NCBI GenBank assembly: GCA_024860865.1
Contig: JACRDV010000107.1
Location: 1 to 12,364 of the forward strand
Source of the DNA: JACRDV01 sp024860865 [NCBI: Methanobacteriota archaeon]
GTDB lineage: Archaea; JACRDV01
Length of the DNA stretch: 12,364 bases
Reading direction: 5' to 3'
Position 1 is the stretch's first letter. Every line of letters begins with the position of its first letter. Position numbers and translations under genes: made by a program. This document shows positions 6,200-12,364 of the stretch, one piece after another. The notes under the pieces are model-generated. The model searched no databases. It was not told the DNA's origin and saw only the letters and a program-made list of their open reading frames with translations.

Positions 6200-7048
6200 T
6201 TATTGTGGATAAATTATACGGAGATTCATATCCAAGGGCTCTGCAGCAAGTGTAAGATAACTCATTGAAACTATATCAACTCCTGTTTTGGCAAATTCTT
6301 CGATGTTTAAAGGAGTAATTTGTCCTGAGGCTTCAAGCAGGATGCGATTTCTCAATCCAACTTTTTTAAGCTCAGCTATTGTTTCTTTAATTTGAGATGT
6401 AGAAAAATTATCAAGCATTACTATATCAACACCCAACTGAGCAGCTTTTAGAGCATCGCTTGGATTATTAACTTCAACTTCAATCTTTTTTGTAAAGCTA
6501 GCTCTTTCCTTAGCCAATGCTATGGCTTTCTCAAGGCCACCTGCTAAGGTTAAGTGATTGCTTTTAATTAAAACGGCATCATCAAGGCGATAGCGGTGGG
6601 GATCTCCTCCTCCGATTCTAACTGCTTTTTTTTCAAAATACCTAAAACCAGGAGTTGTTTTTCTAGTTGCAGCAATTTTAATTTTAGGATTAAATTTATG
6701 GGCTTTTTCAATGAGAGTTGCAGTAGTTGTGGCAATTCCGCTCATCTTCATAAGTAGATTAAGAGCAAGCCGCTCTCCTTGGAGTATGGCTTTAGCAGAT
6801 CCTTTAAGTTCCATAATAGAGGTGTTTGCTTTCACACGAGTCCCGTCTTTTAAAACATTGATAATTTTAACGCCCAAATCCTCAAAAACTATTTTTGCTT
6901 CATTTACACCCGCCAATATACCGTCTTCATTTGTGATTATCTTAGCTTCTGCCTCTAGATCTTCAGGCACTAGCATTTCAGTGGTTATATCTTCAAAGCC
7001 TAAGTCTTCTAGGAGCAAATCGCGAATTTTTTCTTTAGTTAGCGGCAT
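6200..7048 (-). CDS. nadC: Quinolinate phosphoribosyltransferase (decarboxylating)
   Basis: A 282-residue enzyme, the normal length of the family. It converts quinolinate and phosphoribosyl pyrophosphate to nicotinate mononucleotide, CO2 and pyrophosphate, the step that joins the quinolinate branch to NAD synthesis in the cytosol. Visible active-site motifs are GERLALNLLMKMSGIAT (91-107), ATRKTTPGFR (127-136), GGGDPHRYRLDDAVLIKSNH (147-166), EVEVNN (190-195), MLDNFS (211-216) and LEASGQI (238-244). The basic residues of ERL, TRK, HR and IK are those expected to bind the two phosphorylated or acidic substrates. ATG 7048 is preceded by GGTG (7054-7057), 5 bases away, and by the shared TATA element. 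It diverges from nadX and nadA, which make its substrate. Confidence 0.97.
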   Translation of the reverse strand: MPLTKEKIRDLLLEDLGFEDITTEMLVPEDLEAEAKIITNEDGILAGVNEAKIVFEDLGVKIINVLKDGTRVKANTSIMELKGSAKAILQGERLALNLLMKMSGIATTTATLIEKAHKFNPKIKIAATRKTTPGFRYFEKKAVRIGGGDPHRYRLDDAVLIKSNHLTLAGGLEKAIALAKERASFTKKIEVEVNNPSDALKAAQLGVDIVMLDNFSTSQIKETIAELKKVGLRNRILLEASGQITPLNIEEFAKTGVDIVSMSYLTLAAEPLDMNLRIIYPQ

Positions 7049-7115
7049 TGAAACACCGTTAACCTTAATACTGCAGTTTTAATTTAAAAGTGTTATTTAT
7101 CCATGGTGATTTCCT
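7049..7115. promoter_or_regulatory. Divergent nadC/nadX promoter with a single near-palindromic TATA element
   Basis: TTTTAATTTAAAA (7077-7089) has 6-base arms (TTTTAA/TTAAAA) around one central T, so it reads as a TATA box in both directions. Its centre (7083) is 35 bases from the nadC start and 33 from the nadX start, almost symmetrical. Ribosome binding sites lie on each side: GGTG for nadC (7054-7057, minus) and GGTGAT for nadX (7105-7110). One TBP site, or two overlapping ones, may therefore serve both genes and allow joint control. Confidence 0.6.
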
Positions 7116-7937
7116 ATGAAAGTTGGATTATTGGGTTGCGGAGCTATTGGGACCTACTTGGCAAAGGCGATTGAGAACGGATTAGTTGAGAATACAAGTT
7201 TAGATATTATACACGATCGCCATATCAAGCGAGCGCAAAACTTAGCTCAAAAGCTTAAAACTAAACCTAAAATTGCTTTAACTTTTGAAGAAATAATCGA
7301 TAACAAGGAGATTGAACTAGTAATTGAAGCTGCTTCGCAAGAAGCAGTCAGAATTTTTGCGCCTGCAATTTTGAAAGCATCTAAAAATTTAATGATAATG
7401 AGTGTTGGCGCTCTATTAGATGAAGAACTTTTAACAAATCTAAAAAAAATGGCCACTCAACACAATGTTAAAATTTTTTTGCCATCAGGAGCAATTGCGG
7501 GTATTGATGCGATTAAAGCTGCTGCGTTAGCAGGAATTGATGAAGTTACTTTAACATCTAAAAAACCAATTAAGAGCTTAGCTGATGCACCTTATATAGC
7601 CGAGAAAAAAATCGATTTATCTCAATTGAAAGAACCAATGCTGGTATTTGAGGGGCCAGCAAATGAAGCAGTAAAATGGTTTCCGGCAAATATTAATGTA
7701 GCAGCAACTTTAAGTATAGCTTGCGGTAAACCAGAAAAAGTTCGAGTAAAAATTGTAGCGGATCCAAAACTTGATCGAATTGTTCATGAAATTAAAATTA
7801 AAGGGAAGACAGGTGAACTTCTACTAATATCCGAAAATATTCCAAGCCCGGATAATCCACGAACAAGTCTATTAGCAGCTCTTTCAGCGGTTGCTACTCT
7901 CCAAAAAATAAGCGGGATGATTGTGCTCGGAACTTAG
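7116..7937 (+). CDS. nadX: L-aspartate dehydrogenase
   Basis: A 273-residue NAD(P)-dependent oxidoreductase that turns L-aspartate into iminoaspartate, the first step of NAD synthesis in organisms without NadB. The N-terminal Rossmann fold opens with MKVGLLGCGAIG (GxGxxG, 7-12). The middle has SVGALLDEELL and the SGAIAGIDAIKAAALAG segment. The family's catalytic region is WFPANINVAATLSIA (188-202) and DPKLDRIVHEI (216-226), where H224 sits where the catalytic His is expected, followed by ENIPSPDNPRTSLLAALSAV (240-259). It is a little longer than the shortest family members. ATG 7116 has a strong GGTGAT site 5 bases upstream. nadA follows 141 bp downstream, the next enzyme in the pathway, and nadC is divergent. 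Confidence 0.95.
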   Translation: MKVGLLGCGAIGTYLAKAIENGLVENTSLDIIHDRHIKRAQNLAQKLKTKPKIALTFEEIIDNKEIELVIEAASQEAVRIFAPAILKASKNLMIMSVGALLDEELLTNLKKMATQHNVKIFLPSGAIAGIDAIKAAALAGIDEVTLTSKKPIKSLADAPYIAEKKIDLSQLKEPMLVFEGPANEAVKWFPANINVAATLSIACGKPEKVRVKIVADPKLDRIVHEIKIKGKTGELLLISENIPSPDNPRTSLLAALSAVATLQKISGMIVLGT

Positions 7938-7950
7938 TTTTATTTTTATA
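7938..7950 (+). terminator. T-rich sequence after nadX
   Basis: TTTTATTTTTATA begins directly at the nadX stop. It may end part of the nadX transcript, since 141 bp separate it from nadA, but no clear promoter is visible before nadA and read-through is likely. Confidence 0.3.
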
Positions 7951-8078
7951 ATTGTGATTTAGATTCAACTATCTAACTACATTGAATTTGGAATTTTTTA
8001 TTGCCTTGGAATATTAACTACGGCAAAAGCAGACTGAAAAATGAAAACTATGCTAATTCAAAAAACAGGTTGCATAAT

Positions 8079-9011
8079 ATGGAACATAAAAAAATCGAAC
8101 TCATAGAAGAAATAAATAAACTTAGAAAAGAAAAAAATGCAATTATCTTAGCACATAACTATCAACGACCAGATGTACAAGATATTGCTGATTTTGTCGG
8201 CGACTCACTTAACCTTTGCCAAAAAGCCGCTGAGGCCCAGAATATTAAGATTATTGTATTTGCTGGAGTAGACTTTATGGCTGAAAGTGCAAAGATTCTT
8301 AACCCAAATAAACTCGTTCTAATGCCTGATTTAGGAGCAGTTTGTCCCATGGCTGCTATGGTGCGACCAAAGATGATCCAACGGGCACGCAAAAAATATC
8401 CAAACACACCAGTTGTAGCGTATATTAATACCTCAGCAGAAGTTAAAGCTGAAGCAGATGTAATATGCACTTCAGCTAATTTTGTCAAAATAATCGAAAA
8501 ATTAGAGGCCAGCCGAATTATCTTTACTCCTGATAGGAACATGGCTTGGTGGGTTGCCCAAAAGACAAGCAAAGAAATTATTCCTGTGCCGGAGTATGGT
8601 CATTGTCCAACACATATGATGATTTTTCCTGATCCTGTGTTTATAGAGGAAGTCAAAGTAAATGAACCAAGTGCTGAGCTGATTGCTCATCCGGAGTGTA
8701 TACCTGAAATTTTGGAAATGGCTGATCATGTCTATGGAACTGAAGGCATGGTTAAGTATGCTAAGCAAACAAAAGCTAAAAAATTAATTATCGCAACTGA
8801 AGTTGGGTTGTTACATCGCTTAAGAAAAGAAGTTCCTGATAAAGTTTTTACTCCAGCTGATAGTAGCGCTATTTGTCCTCAAATGAAAAAACATACACTG
8901 GATAAAATCCTTTATGTACTTAAAACAGAAAGTAATGCTGTTGAAGTTAACCCTAAAATTGCTGATCTGGCTCGAAATGCTCTTAAACGCATGTTTGAAC
9001 TAACACAATAA
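8079..9011 (+). CDS. nadA: Quinolinate synthase, 4Fe-4S enzyme
   Basis: A 310-residue protein from ATG 8079, the usual archaeal length. NadA condenses iminoaspartate with dihydroxyacetone phosphate to quinolinate using an oxygen-sensitive 4Fe-4S cluster held by three cysteines. These are C89 (PDLGAVCPMA), C176 (YGHCPTH) and C266 (AICPQMK), spaced 87 and 90 residues apart as in characterised archaeal and bacterial enzymes. Other signatures are ILAHNYQRPDVQDIADFVGD (23-42), YINTSAEVKA (115-124), CTSAN (130-134), FTPDRN (149-154), AHPEC (203-207) and TEVGLLHRL (240-248). An upstream in-frame start at 8001 would add 26 residues without family resemblance, so it was not chosen; AGGT lies upstream of 8079. 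It depends on nadX for its substrate, and nadC uses its product. Confidence 0.96.
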   Translation: MEHKKIELIEEINKLRKEKNAIILAHNYQRPDVQDIADFVGDSLNLCQKAAEAQNIKIIVFAGVDFMAESAKILNPNKLVLMPDLGAVCPMAAMVRPKMIQRARKKYPNTPVVAYINTSAEVKAEADVICTSANFVKIIEKLEASRIIFTPDRNMAWWVAQKTSKEIIPVPEYGHCPTHMMIFPDPVFIEEVKVNEPSAELIAHPECIPEILEMADHVYGTEGMVKYAKQTKAKKLIIATEVGLLHRLRKEVPDKVFTPADSSAICPQMKKHTLDKILYVLKTESNAVEVNPKIADLARNALKRMFELTQ

Positions 9012-9078
9012 ATTATAATTTCAGATGCTAAAAATCTAAATAAACGTAATCCAGTTGAAAACGAAAAGCAGAAAATAA

Positions 9079-9090
9079 AAACTATATATT
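9079..9090 (+). promoter_or_regulatory. TATA-like element after nadA
   Basis: AAACTATATATT is the clearest TATA match in the 1-kb region after nadA. Transcription would start near 9112, inside the doubtful membrane ORF and upstream of the GC-rich structured segment at 9376-9527, so it may serve an RNA or a protein starting at the GTG at 9136. Confidence 0.35.
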
Positions 9091-9372
9091 TTGAAACAAG
9101 ATTCCATTTCCACTAAAATTAAGATTAGAATCAAGGTGCATTCTCTCTATTGGTTCAGTAGTGCTTTATTCCTAGTTTTTATACTGTTATTTTTCGCTTT
9201 TGTGGCTTTATTCTATATATTTGGTTTGACTTTCTCTGTGCTATTGTTGTGCCCTTTTGGAGAATCGACTACTTTCTTAGTAAGAAAAGAAATTATAGCG
9301 ACGATTTATTCGCGGTTGAAGAAGAGAATACTGGTTTCGTGCGGTGGAATTAGCCAGTTGTTATCACTCTAA
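9091..9372 (+). CDS. Doubtful small membrane protein
   Basis: An open frame of 93 codons from TTG 9091, or 78 codons from GTG 9136. It would give a strongly hydrophobic segment (SALFLVFILLFFAFVALFYI and onward, one or two membrane helices) and then a basic tail (VRKEIIATIYSRLKKRI). There is no ribosome binding site at either start, the TATA-like element overlaps the TTG start, and T-rich DNA yields hydrophobic frames by chance. I recognise no family. A small membrane protein is possible; a chance frame is at least as likely. Confidence 0.25.
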   Translation: MKQDSISTKIKIRIKVHSLYWFSSALFLVFILLFFAFVALFYIFGLTFSVLLLCPFGESTTFLVRKEIIATIYSRLKKRILVSCGGISQLLSL

Positions 9373-9375
9373 TAG

Positions 9376-9527
9376 CCGGAACAGTATTCTGTGCACTTAT
9401 AGCCCATAGCCTATGCCTATGGTGTTCCTTGTCTTAGAAAAGTCACTACGCTGTTCCCACGGCAACCTTCATAATAGCTCTCTATTATCTGTTAGGCAAA
9501 CGGGCAGGCACCTTAAATAAGAGCTAT
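9376..9527 (+). ncRNA. Possible structured RNA: GC-rich, inverted-repeat-dense segment
   Basis: Lines here are about 37-47% GC inside a region of 12-22%, and all frames contain stops. CCATAG (9404-9409) pairs with CTATGG (9417-9422). Directly outside it, GGAACA (9378-9383) pairs with TGTTCC (9423-9428), giving a stacked, branched shape. GGAACAG (9378-9384) can instead pair with CTGTTCC (9451-9457), an exclusive alternative. ATAATAG (9471-9477) pairs with CTATTAT (9482-9488) over loop CTCT, and ATAGCTCT (9474-9481) also has an exact partner AGAGCTAT (9520-9527). It lacks the RNase P, SRP or tRNA signatures I looked for. A TATA-like box lies upstream at 9079-9090. The strand is assumed from that box. 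Confidence 0.3.
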
Positions 9528-9530
9528 AAA

Positions 9531-10054
9531 ATCAACAATCGCACAATAATTCTCTTGAAGAAGTAGAAAACAAATTTATTTAAAACCTGAAAGATAAATA
9601 AAATAATAATATTGTTTGTTTTTCATTATACATCTATTTCTTCTGTTTGTTTATTGCTGCAACTAGATCATAATTTTTATAATTTTAGTTTTTCTTTCAT
9701 TTTATAATATCAATTTTAAGAAAAATTTGATAAAGTTGTTTGAAAAATTAGTTTTTCGAATTTATTATTTTTTTATAATTTTCTTTATTAATTCAATTCA
9801 AAATTATATTTTATAGCAAATTTAATTAAACAGACTAGTGTCGGACGGCATTTCAAAAGAGAATTTTTTTAAATGATGAATGAACTGATATTTGTAATGA
9901 AATGAGTTGCTTTAAAATGAAGCTCTCCGCTTTTTTTGAAGATAAACAGCTAATCAGGTTCATCAAAGGAAAGCAAAGTGAAAAACCTAGAAAATTTTTG
10001 ACTTTTTACAGGAAAAAAGCTTGTGCATGATAATTATTCTAATTGGGTGATTAA
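9531..10054. other. AT-rich intergenic region, no gene supported
   Basis: Between the structured segment and the first gene of the downstream cluster, 9661-9840 is only about 14% GC and full of T and A runs, including GAAAAATTAGTTTTTC (a 6-bp hairpin). The right part (9840-10054) is less extreme. A 42-codon frame (9902-10030) there has no ribosome binding site or family. No clear promoter at the usual distance before 10055 was seen; AAATTTAATTAAAC near 9820-9834 is a TATA-like candidate. Confidence 0.5.
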
Positions 10055-10312
10055 ATGGTTGAATTAAAGTTTGATCAAGTAGAAATTCCAAGAGAAGTAC
10101 CCCTTAATCGCCTTTTAAAAAGAGAGGTAAGAGTTGGGAGTATAACAATCAATGGAGAGCAATTTGTTGTGCTTAAATCTAAACTAAACTTTGGAACTCT
10201 GGTCTTTACTCAAAAACAATGGGGTCAACTTTTTAATTTTATACAAGTGGAAAACAAGCCAGCTCAAATTCCAAAGACTAAAAATACCTTCTCAGACTTT
10301 TTGGAGTTGTAA
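10055..10312 (+). CDS. Hypothetical protein, probably beta-rich (85 aa)
   Basis: First gene of a four-gene set. ATG 10055 has a full GGTGATT site ending 2 bases upstream (10046-10052), so the start is well defined. The protein begins with charged residues (MVELKFDQVEIPREVPLNRLLKR), then alternates in a way that suggests beta strands (VRVGSITIN, EQFVVLKS, GTLVFT), then a short helix (QLFNFI) and a Lys/Pro-rich tail. There is no signal peptide or membrane segment. I do not recognise a family. The stop is 2 bp before the start of the next gene, which indicates coupled translation. Confidence 0.75.
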   Translation: MVELKFDQVEIPREVPLNRLLKREVRVGSITINGEQFVVLKSKLNFGTLVFTQKQWGQLFNFIQVENKPAQIPKTKNTFSDFLEL

Positions 10313-10314
10313 AT

Positions 10315-10638
10315 ATGACTCTAACACAAAAAGAACGGGAGATATTAATCAATTCTATCAGGAGCAATTTATTAGATCTTTCAAAATGTGCTAAAGTTTT
10401 AGAAGGACGCAGATTGGCCCGCAATATACAGCTTGGATTAGAGATTTTGGACGAAGAAGAAAACCTCTCTAAAACGTGGGTTTGGAAAGATATCATTAGA
10501 ACGTTTTACCAAAGTCTCGAATCTTGTGCGCATAAATGCTCACTTTCAATGAAAGAAGCATTTCCAGAGTTATTTGAGCGCAAACGGTCAGAAGAGGTAA
10601 TCGAGTCAAAAACAGAAGAGCAATATTCAATAATTTGA
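10315..10638 (+). CDS. Hypothetical helical protein (107 aa)
   Basis: It starts 2 bp after the previous stop, so translation is probably coupled; no separate strong ribosome binding site is needed or seen. The protein looks almost all-helical and charged (LTQKEREILINSIRSNLLDL, LEGRRLARNIQLGLEILDEE), with W55/W57 in KTWVWKDI and three Cys (C25, C71, C75), the last two in ESCAHKC, a CX3C pair. The C-terminal 25 residues are acidic and Ser/Glu/Lys-rich, likely disordered. No family is recognised. Its partner on each side is equally small, so it may act with them, but that is inference. Confidence 0.75.
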   Translation: MTLTQKEREILINSIRSNLLDLSKCAKVLEGRRLARNIQLGLEILDEEENLSKTWVWKDIIRTFYQSLESCAHKCSLSMKEAFPELFERKRSEEVIESKTEEQYSII

Positions 10639-10678
10639 ACGCCAGCATGTGCTAAAAATTTGTTTAGTTGGTGAAATT

Positions 10679-11080
10679 ATGGATATTGAATTTGCATTGG
10701 ATGTGAAAGAAAAAATAGAACAAATAGTTGATTTGTTGGAGTTTAAGCACATAGATACAAAACGCATAGTTTGCATGCGAAGTTATGGCTCTAAATCCTG
10801 GGCAAATGCAAGGATTTGGAGTATACCTAGAATTTGGCAGAAAGCCCTGAATATTCCGCCCCGCTATGTTATTGAAGTGCTGTCTATGCATTTTGATAAT
10901 CTCAGCGAAACTGACCAAGAAAAAGTTCTAATTCACGAGCTTTTGCACATACCAAAAACATTTAGCGGCGCTTTAGTGCCTCATAGATGCTTTGGAAAAA
11001 AGATTAGTACAACTGTAATCGAAAAATTTTACAGGCAGTACAAAGAAAAGTTAGAACAGAATAACGGTCATTTACTGTAA
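10679..11080 (+). CDS. Putative metallopeptidase (HELLH family, phage-type)
   Basis: A 133-residue protein from ATG 10679, chosen because GGTGA (10670-10674) lies 4 bases before it; an upstream GTG (10649) would add ten residues and put that site inside the gene. The zinc motif is HELLH (86-90) with Glu87 as the expected catalytic base, and H102 in PHRCFG as a likely third ligand (HELLHIPKTFSG...PHRCFG). An N-terminal helix precedes RSYGSKSWANARIWSIPRIW (34-53) and PPRYVIEVLSMHFDNLS, segments I associate with a small family of putative phage or archaeal metallopeptidases (recalled as PF18894, not checked). Substrate and role are unknown. It is the third gene of the small cluster, 40 bp after the second, and is followed 16 bp later by a Cys-containing small gene. 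Cytoplasmic; no signal peptide. Confidence 0.85.
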   Translation: MDIEFALDVKEKIEQIVDLLEFKHIDTKRIVCMRSYGSKSWANARIWSIPRIWQKALNIPPRYVIEVLSMHFDNLSETDQEKVLIHELLHIPKTFSGALVPHRCFGKKISTTVIEKFYRQYKEKLEQNNGHLL

Positions 11081-11096
11081 ATTTAGGTGGACAATT

Positions 11097-11237
11097 ATGA
11101 GATGCATTTGGTGGCGAGGTAGAAACTCAAATTTCTGCGGTTTGAGCATGGGGATATCAAGTTTCATGAATTGCAATAATGAACTTATGAGGTGTGCTCT
11201 CAAAAGATTGAGACCAGAAGTAGTTAAATTGACTTAG
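11097..11237 (+). CDS. Small Cys-containing protein, possible zinc-binding (46 aa)
   Basis: A short gene easily missed by length cut-offs. ATG 11097 has GGTGG (11086-11090) 6 bases upstream, as good as at the neighbouring genes, and it begins 16 bp after the metallopeptidase stop. The 46-residue product is basic and holds four Cys: C3 (MRCIWWRG), C14 (NFCGL), C26 (MNCNN) and C33 (MRCALKR), spacing C-x10-C-x11-C-x6-C. Four Cys in so small a protein suggest one bound zinc, although the spacing is not a standard CxxC zinc ribbon. The last third is helical and basic (ALKRLRPEVVKL). No family recognised. It ends just before the T-rich terminator, so it is probably the last gene of the operon. Confidence 0.6.
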   Translation: MRCIWWRGRNSNFCGLSMGISSFMNCNNELMRCALKRLRPEVVKLT

Positions 11238-11268
11238 TTTAGTTTATTTTTTCAATATATTTTTAATC
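11238..11268 (+). terminator. T-rich terminator of the 10055-11237 operon
   Basis: Right after the last stop the plus strand has TTTAGTTTATTTTTTCAATATATTTTTAATCC-like T-runs (T6 near 11247 and T5 near 11260). They overlap the last codons of the convergent mch gene. Confidence 0.5.
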
Positions 11269-12220
11269 CAAGCGAAAAAATTAACATATGTTTATTTATC
11301 TGCCCAGATTTGTACGTAGCACCCGTTTTTATATCGTTCAAAATAACTTCAGCTGGAGCAAATAAGCCTGTATCAATTTTGTAGAAATCATATCCGGCAT
11401 TTTTGAATATTTCTGAAAACGGTTTACCATAATCTTTAGAAGAAATAGACGGCAGCTTTTTAACGAGCTCTTCAGGATTATCTTTTTCGTTTAATTCAAC
11501 CGAGTAAAAAGTTCTACTACCATAGAATATCATATCATTGGAGGTTCCCATTGCCTTAAAAGGGTCGGGATTAATTGGGGCAATTGGGCAAATTCCAAAG
11601 GCATATTTTACTTTTTTCGGGTCAAAATTTAATGTTTCGCATAGTTTAAACATACCAGTTTCAGTAGCTCTTCCTGCGATTTGAGTTGACCCAACTATGC
11701 TTGAGGTTTGTGCAACAATAAGATAGACATTTTCTGGTTTTACATTGCACTGTGTGGCGATAATCTCTACGACTTTTTCATTTGGCAATTGATTGGTCTC
11801 AAGAGCAAGGATAGCAACATCAGCATCGTCTTTATAGTCAATTTTATCGAAAGTCTTTTTGGGCTTTAAAGCAAGGGCTCTAGCTGGACCCGAACCAATT
11901 GCTGAGAAATTTTCAACTTTTATTTGCCACCCAGCTTTTTGAGAGCCGAGAAGAGCAATGTCAGGAAAATCTGTATTAACTTCGATTGCAGGTAGGCTAA
12001 ACTCTCCAAAATTCATTGTAGTTAATCTAGTTTCTCCTAGCCCGCCCATGCATATCTCTGTAAAAAGTGCTCCAGCTCGGTATCCGCCTTTTGCTTTAAT
12101 TCCGCAATCAATAACCCATGCTTCATTTTTAAGTTGGATTGGATTGACATTTAATTCGCTAGAAAAATCTATTAAATCTTCAACGATAGTTTGAGCATTA
12201 TAGTTAACGCTAACAGTCAT
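11252..12220 (-). CDS. mch: Methenyl-tetrahydromethanopterin cyclohydrolase
   Basis: A 322-residue cytosolic enzyme, the usual length, that interconverts 5-formyl- and 5,10-methenyl-tetrahydromethanopterin in archaeal C1 metabolism. Family segments are KAKGGYRAGALFTEICMGGL (42-61), SAIGSGPARAL (106-116), AQTSSIVGSTQIAGRATETG (170-189), CPIAPINPDP (211-220), GTSNDMIFYG (225-234) and FYKIDTGLFAPAEV (279-292). ATG 12220 is chosen because GGAGA (12227-12231) is 6 bases upstream and the family sequence begins here; a longer frame upstream to 12337 would add 39 residues that read through the promoter. A BRE/TATA pair lies at 12265-12281. It is convergent with the small metallopeptidase cluster, with ends 14 bp apart. 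No other pathway genes are within the window. Confidence 0.96.
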   Translation of the reverse strand: MTVSVNYNAQTIVEDLIDFSSELNVNPIQLKNEAWVIDCGIKAKGGYRAGALFTEICMGGLGETRLTTMNFGEFSLPAIEVNTDFPDIALLGSQKAGWQIKVENFSAIGSGPARALALKPKKTFDKIDYKDDADVAILALETNQLPNEKVVEIIATQCNVKPENVYLIVAQTSSIVGSTQIAGRATETGMFKLCETLNFDPKKVKYAFGICPIAPINPDPFKAMGTSNDMIFYGSRTFYSVELNEKDNPEELVKKLPSISSKDYGKPFSEIFKNAGYDFYKIDTGLFAPAEVILNDIKTGATYKSGQINKHMLIFSLGLKIY

Positions 12221-12226
12221 AGCATA

Positions 12227-12281
12227 TCTCCATTTTTCTTTGTTATTAGCAAATAAATAGGCAGAATTTAAAAGCTTTTTC
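12227..12281 (-). promoter_or_regulatory. mch promoter and ribosome binding site
   Basis: On the minus strand GAAAAAGC (12274-12281, BRE-like) directly precedes TTTTAAATT (12265-12273, TATA). Transcription should start near 12243, giving a leader of about 23 bases that contains GGAGA (12227-12231) 6 bases before the ATG. Confidence 0.55.
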
Positions 12282-12364
12282 GAGAGATAAAACGAAAACT
12301 TTACTTCAATGTACCCAAATTTCCTTTTAGAAAGCAATATTTGCGAGGAAACTCTTTGGAAATC

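Noticed and set aside
8001-8078. N-terminal extension of nadA from an upstream start
   Set aside because: The 26 extra residues have no family resemblance, and ATG 8079 gives the normal length.
9450-9474. Minus-strand ATG start reading MKVAVGTA, like the opening of a nucleoside triphosphatase
   Set aside because: The frame stops after eight codons and no continuation was found in other frames.
9882-9911. ATGATGA followed by CTGA, resembling C and D boxes of a guide sRNA
   Set aside because: Only four bases separate the two boxes, too few for a guide, and no matching second pair is present.
9902-10030. 42-codon plus-strand frame before the four-gene cluster
   Set aside because: Lys/Phe-rich as expected from A- and T-runs, with no ribosome binding site.
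12221-12337. N-terminal extension of mch by 39 residues
   Set aside because: It reads through a good BRE/TATA promoter and ribosome binding site; the family sequence begins at 12220.

Overview
The window is archaeal. It carries a methenyl-tetrahydromethanopterin cyclohydrolase (mch), an archaeal-type OB-fold single-stranded-DNA-binding protein and a B12/radical SAM protein of a mostly archaeal family. Its promoters are TATA-like boxes rather than -35/-10 pairs, and GGTGA-type ribosome binding sites sit close to the starts. Most of the DNA is AT-rich (sampled lines in most genes about 30-35% GC). A tetrahydromethanopterin C1 pathway fits a methanogen or an anaerobic archaeon with a Wood-Ljungdahl-type pathway, for example a Bathyarchaeia-like lineage. 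The lineage guess is inference only.

Layout, left to right. (1) 1-742 is the 3' part of an RNase Z-like metallo-beta-lactamase protein without the tRNA-binding arm. (2) 907-1086 (-) is a 59-residue basic helical protein that I found by reading the reverse strand; it is divergent from an ssDNA-binding protein (1129-1668, +). (3) 3525-1840 (-) is a B12-binding/radical SAM protein, richer in GC than its surroundings, lying 53 bp behind an MFS transporter (4754-3579, -). (4) 5216-6151 (+) is a Fic-domain protein with an altered Fic loop, whose promoter is bracketed by a perfect 11-bp inverted repeat. (5) 6200-9011 is an NAD de novo synthesis cluster: nadC (-) diverges from nadX and nadA (+) across a 67-bp promoter with one near-palindromic TATA element. 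(6) 9012-10054 is about 1 kb with no convincing gene: a doubtful membrane ORF, a GC-rich segment full of inverted repeats, and a very AT-rich tract (about 14% GC over 9661-9840). (7) 10055-11237 (+) holds four tightly packed small genes: two unknowns, a HELLH metallopeptidase-like protein and a 46-residue Cys-containing protein. (8) 12220-11252 (-) is mch.

How the genes work together: nadX (aspartate to iminoaspartate), nadA (iminoaspartate plus dihydroxyacetone phosphate to quinolinate) and nadC (quinolinate to nicotinate mononucleotide) form the whole route from aspartate to NaMN, using aspartate dehydrogenase instead of the flavoenzyme NadB. mch serves C1 metabolism. The four-gene set at 10055-11237 is the most obviously undescribed unit. 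The Fic gene, with its substituted active-site loop and probable operator, is the most unusual single gene.
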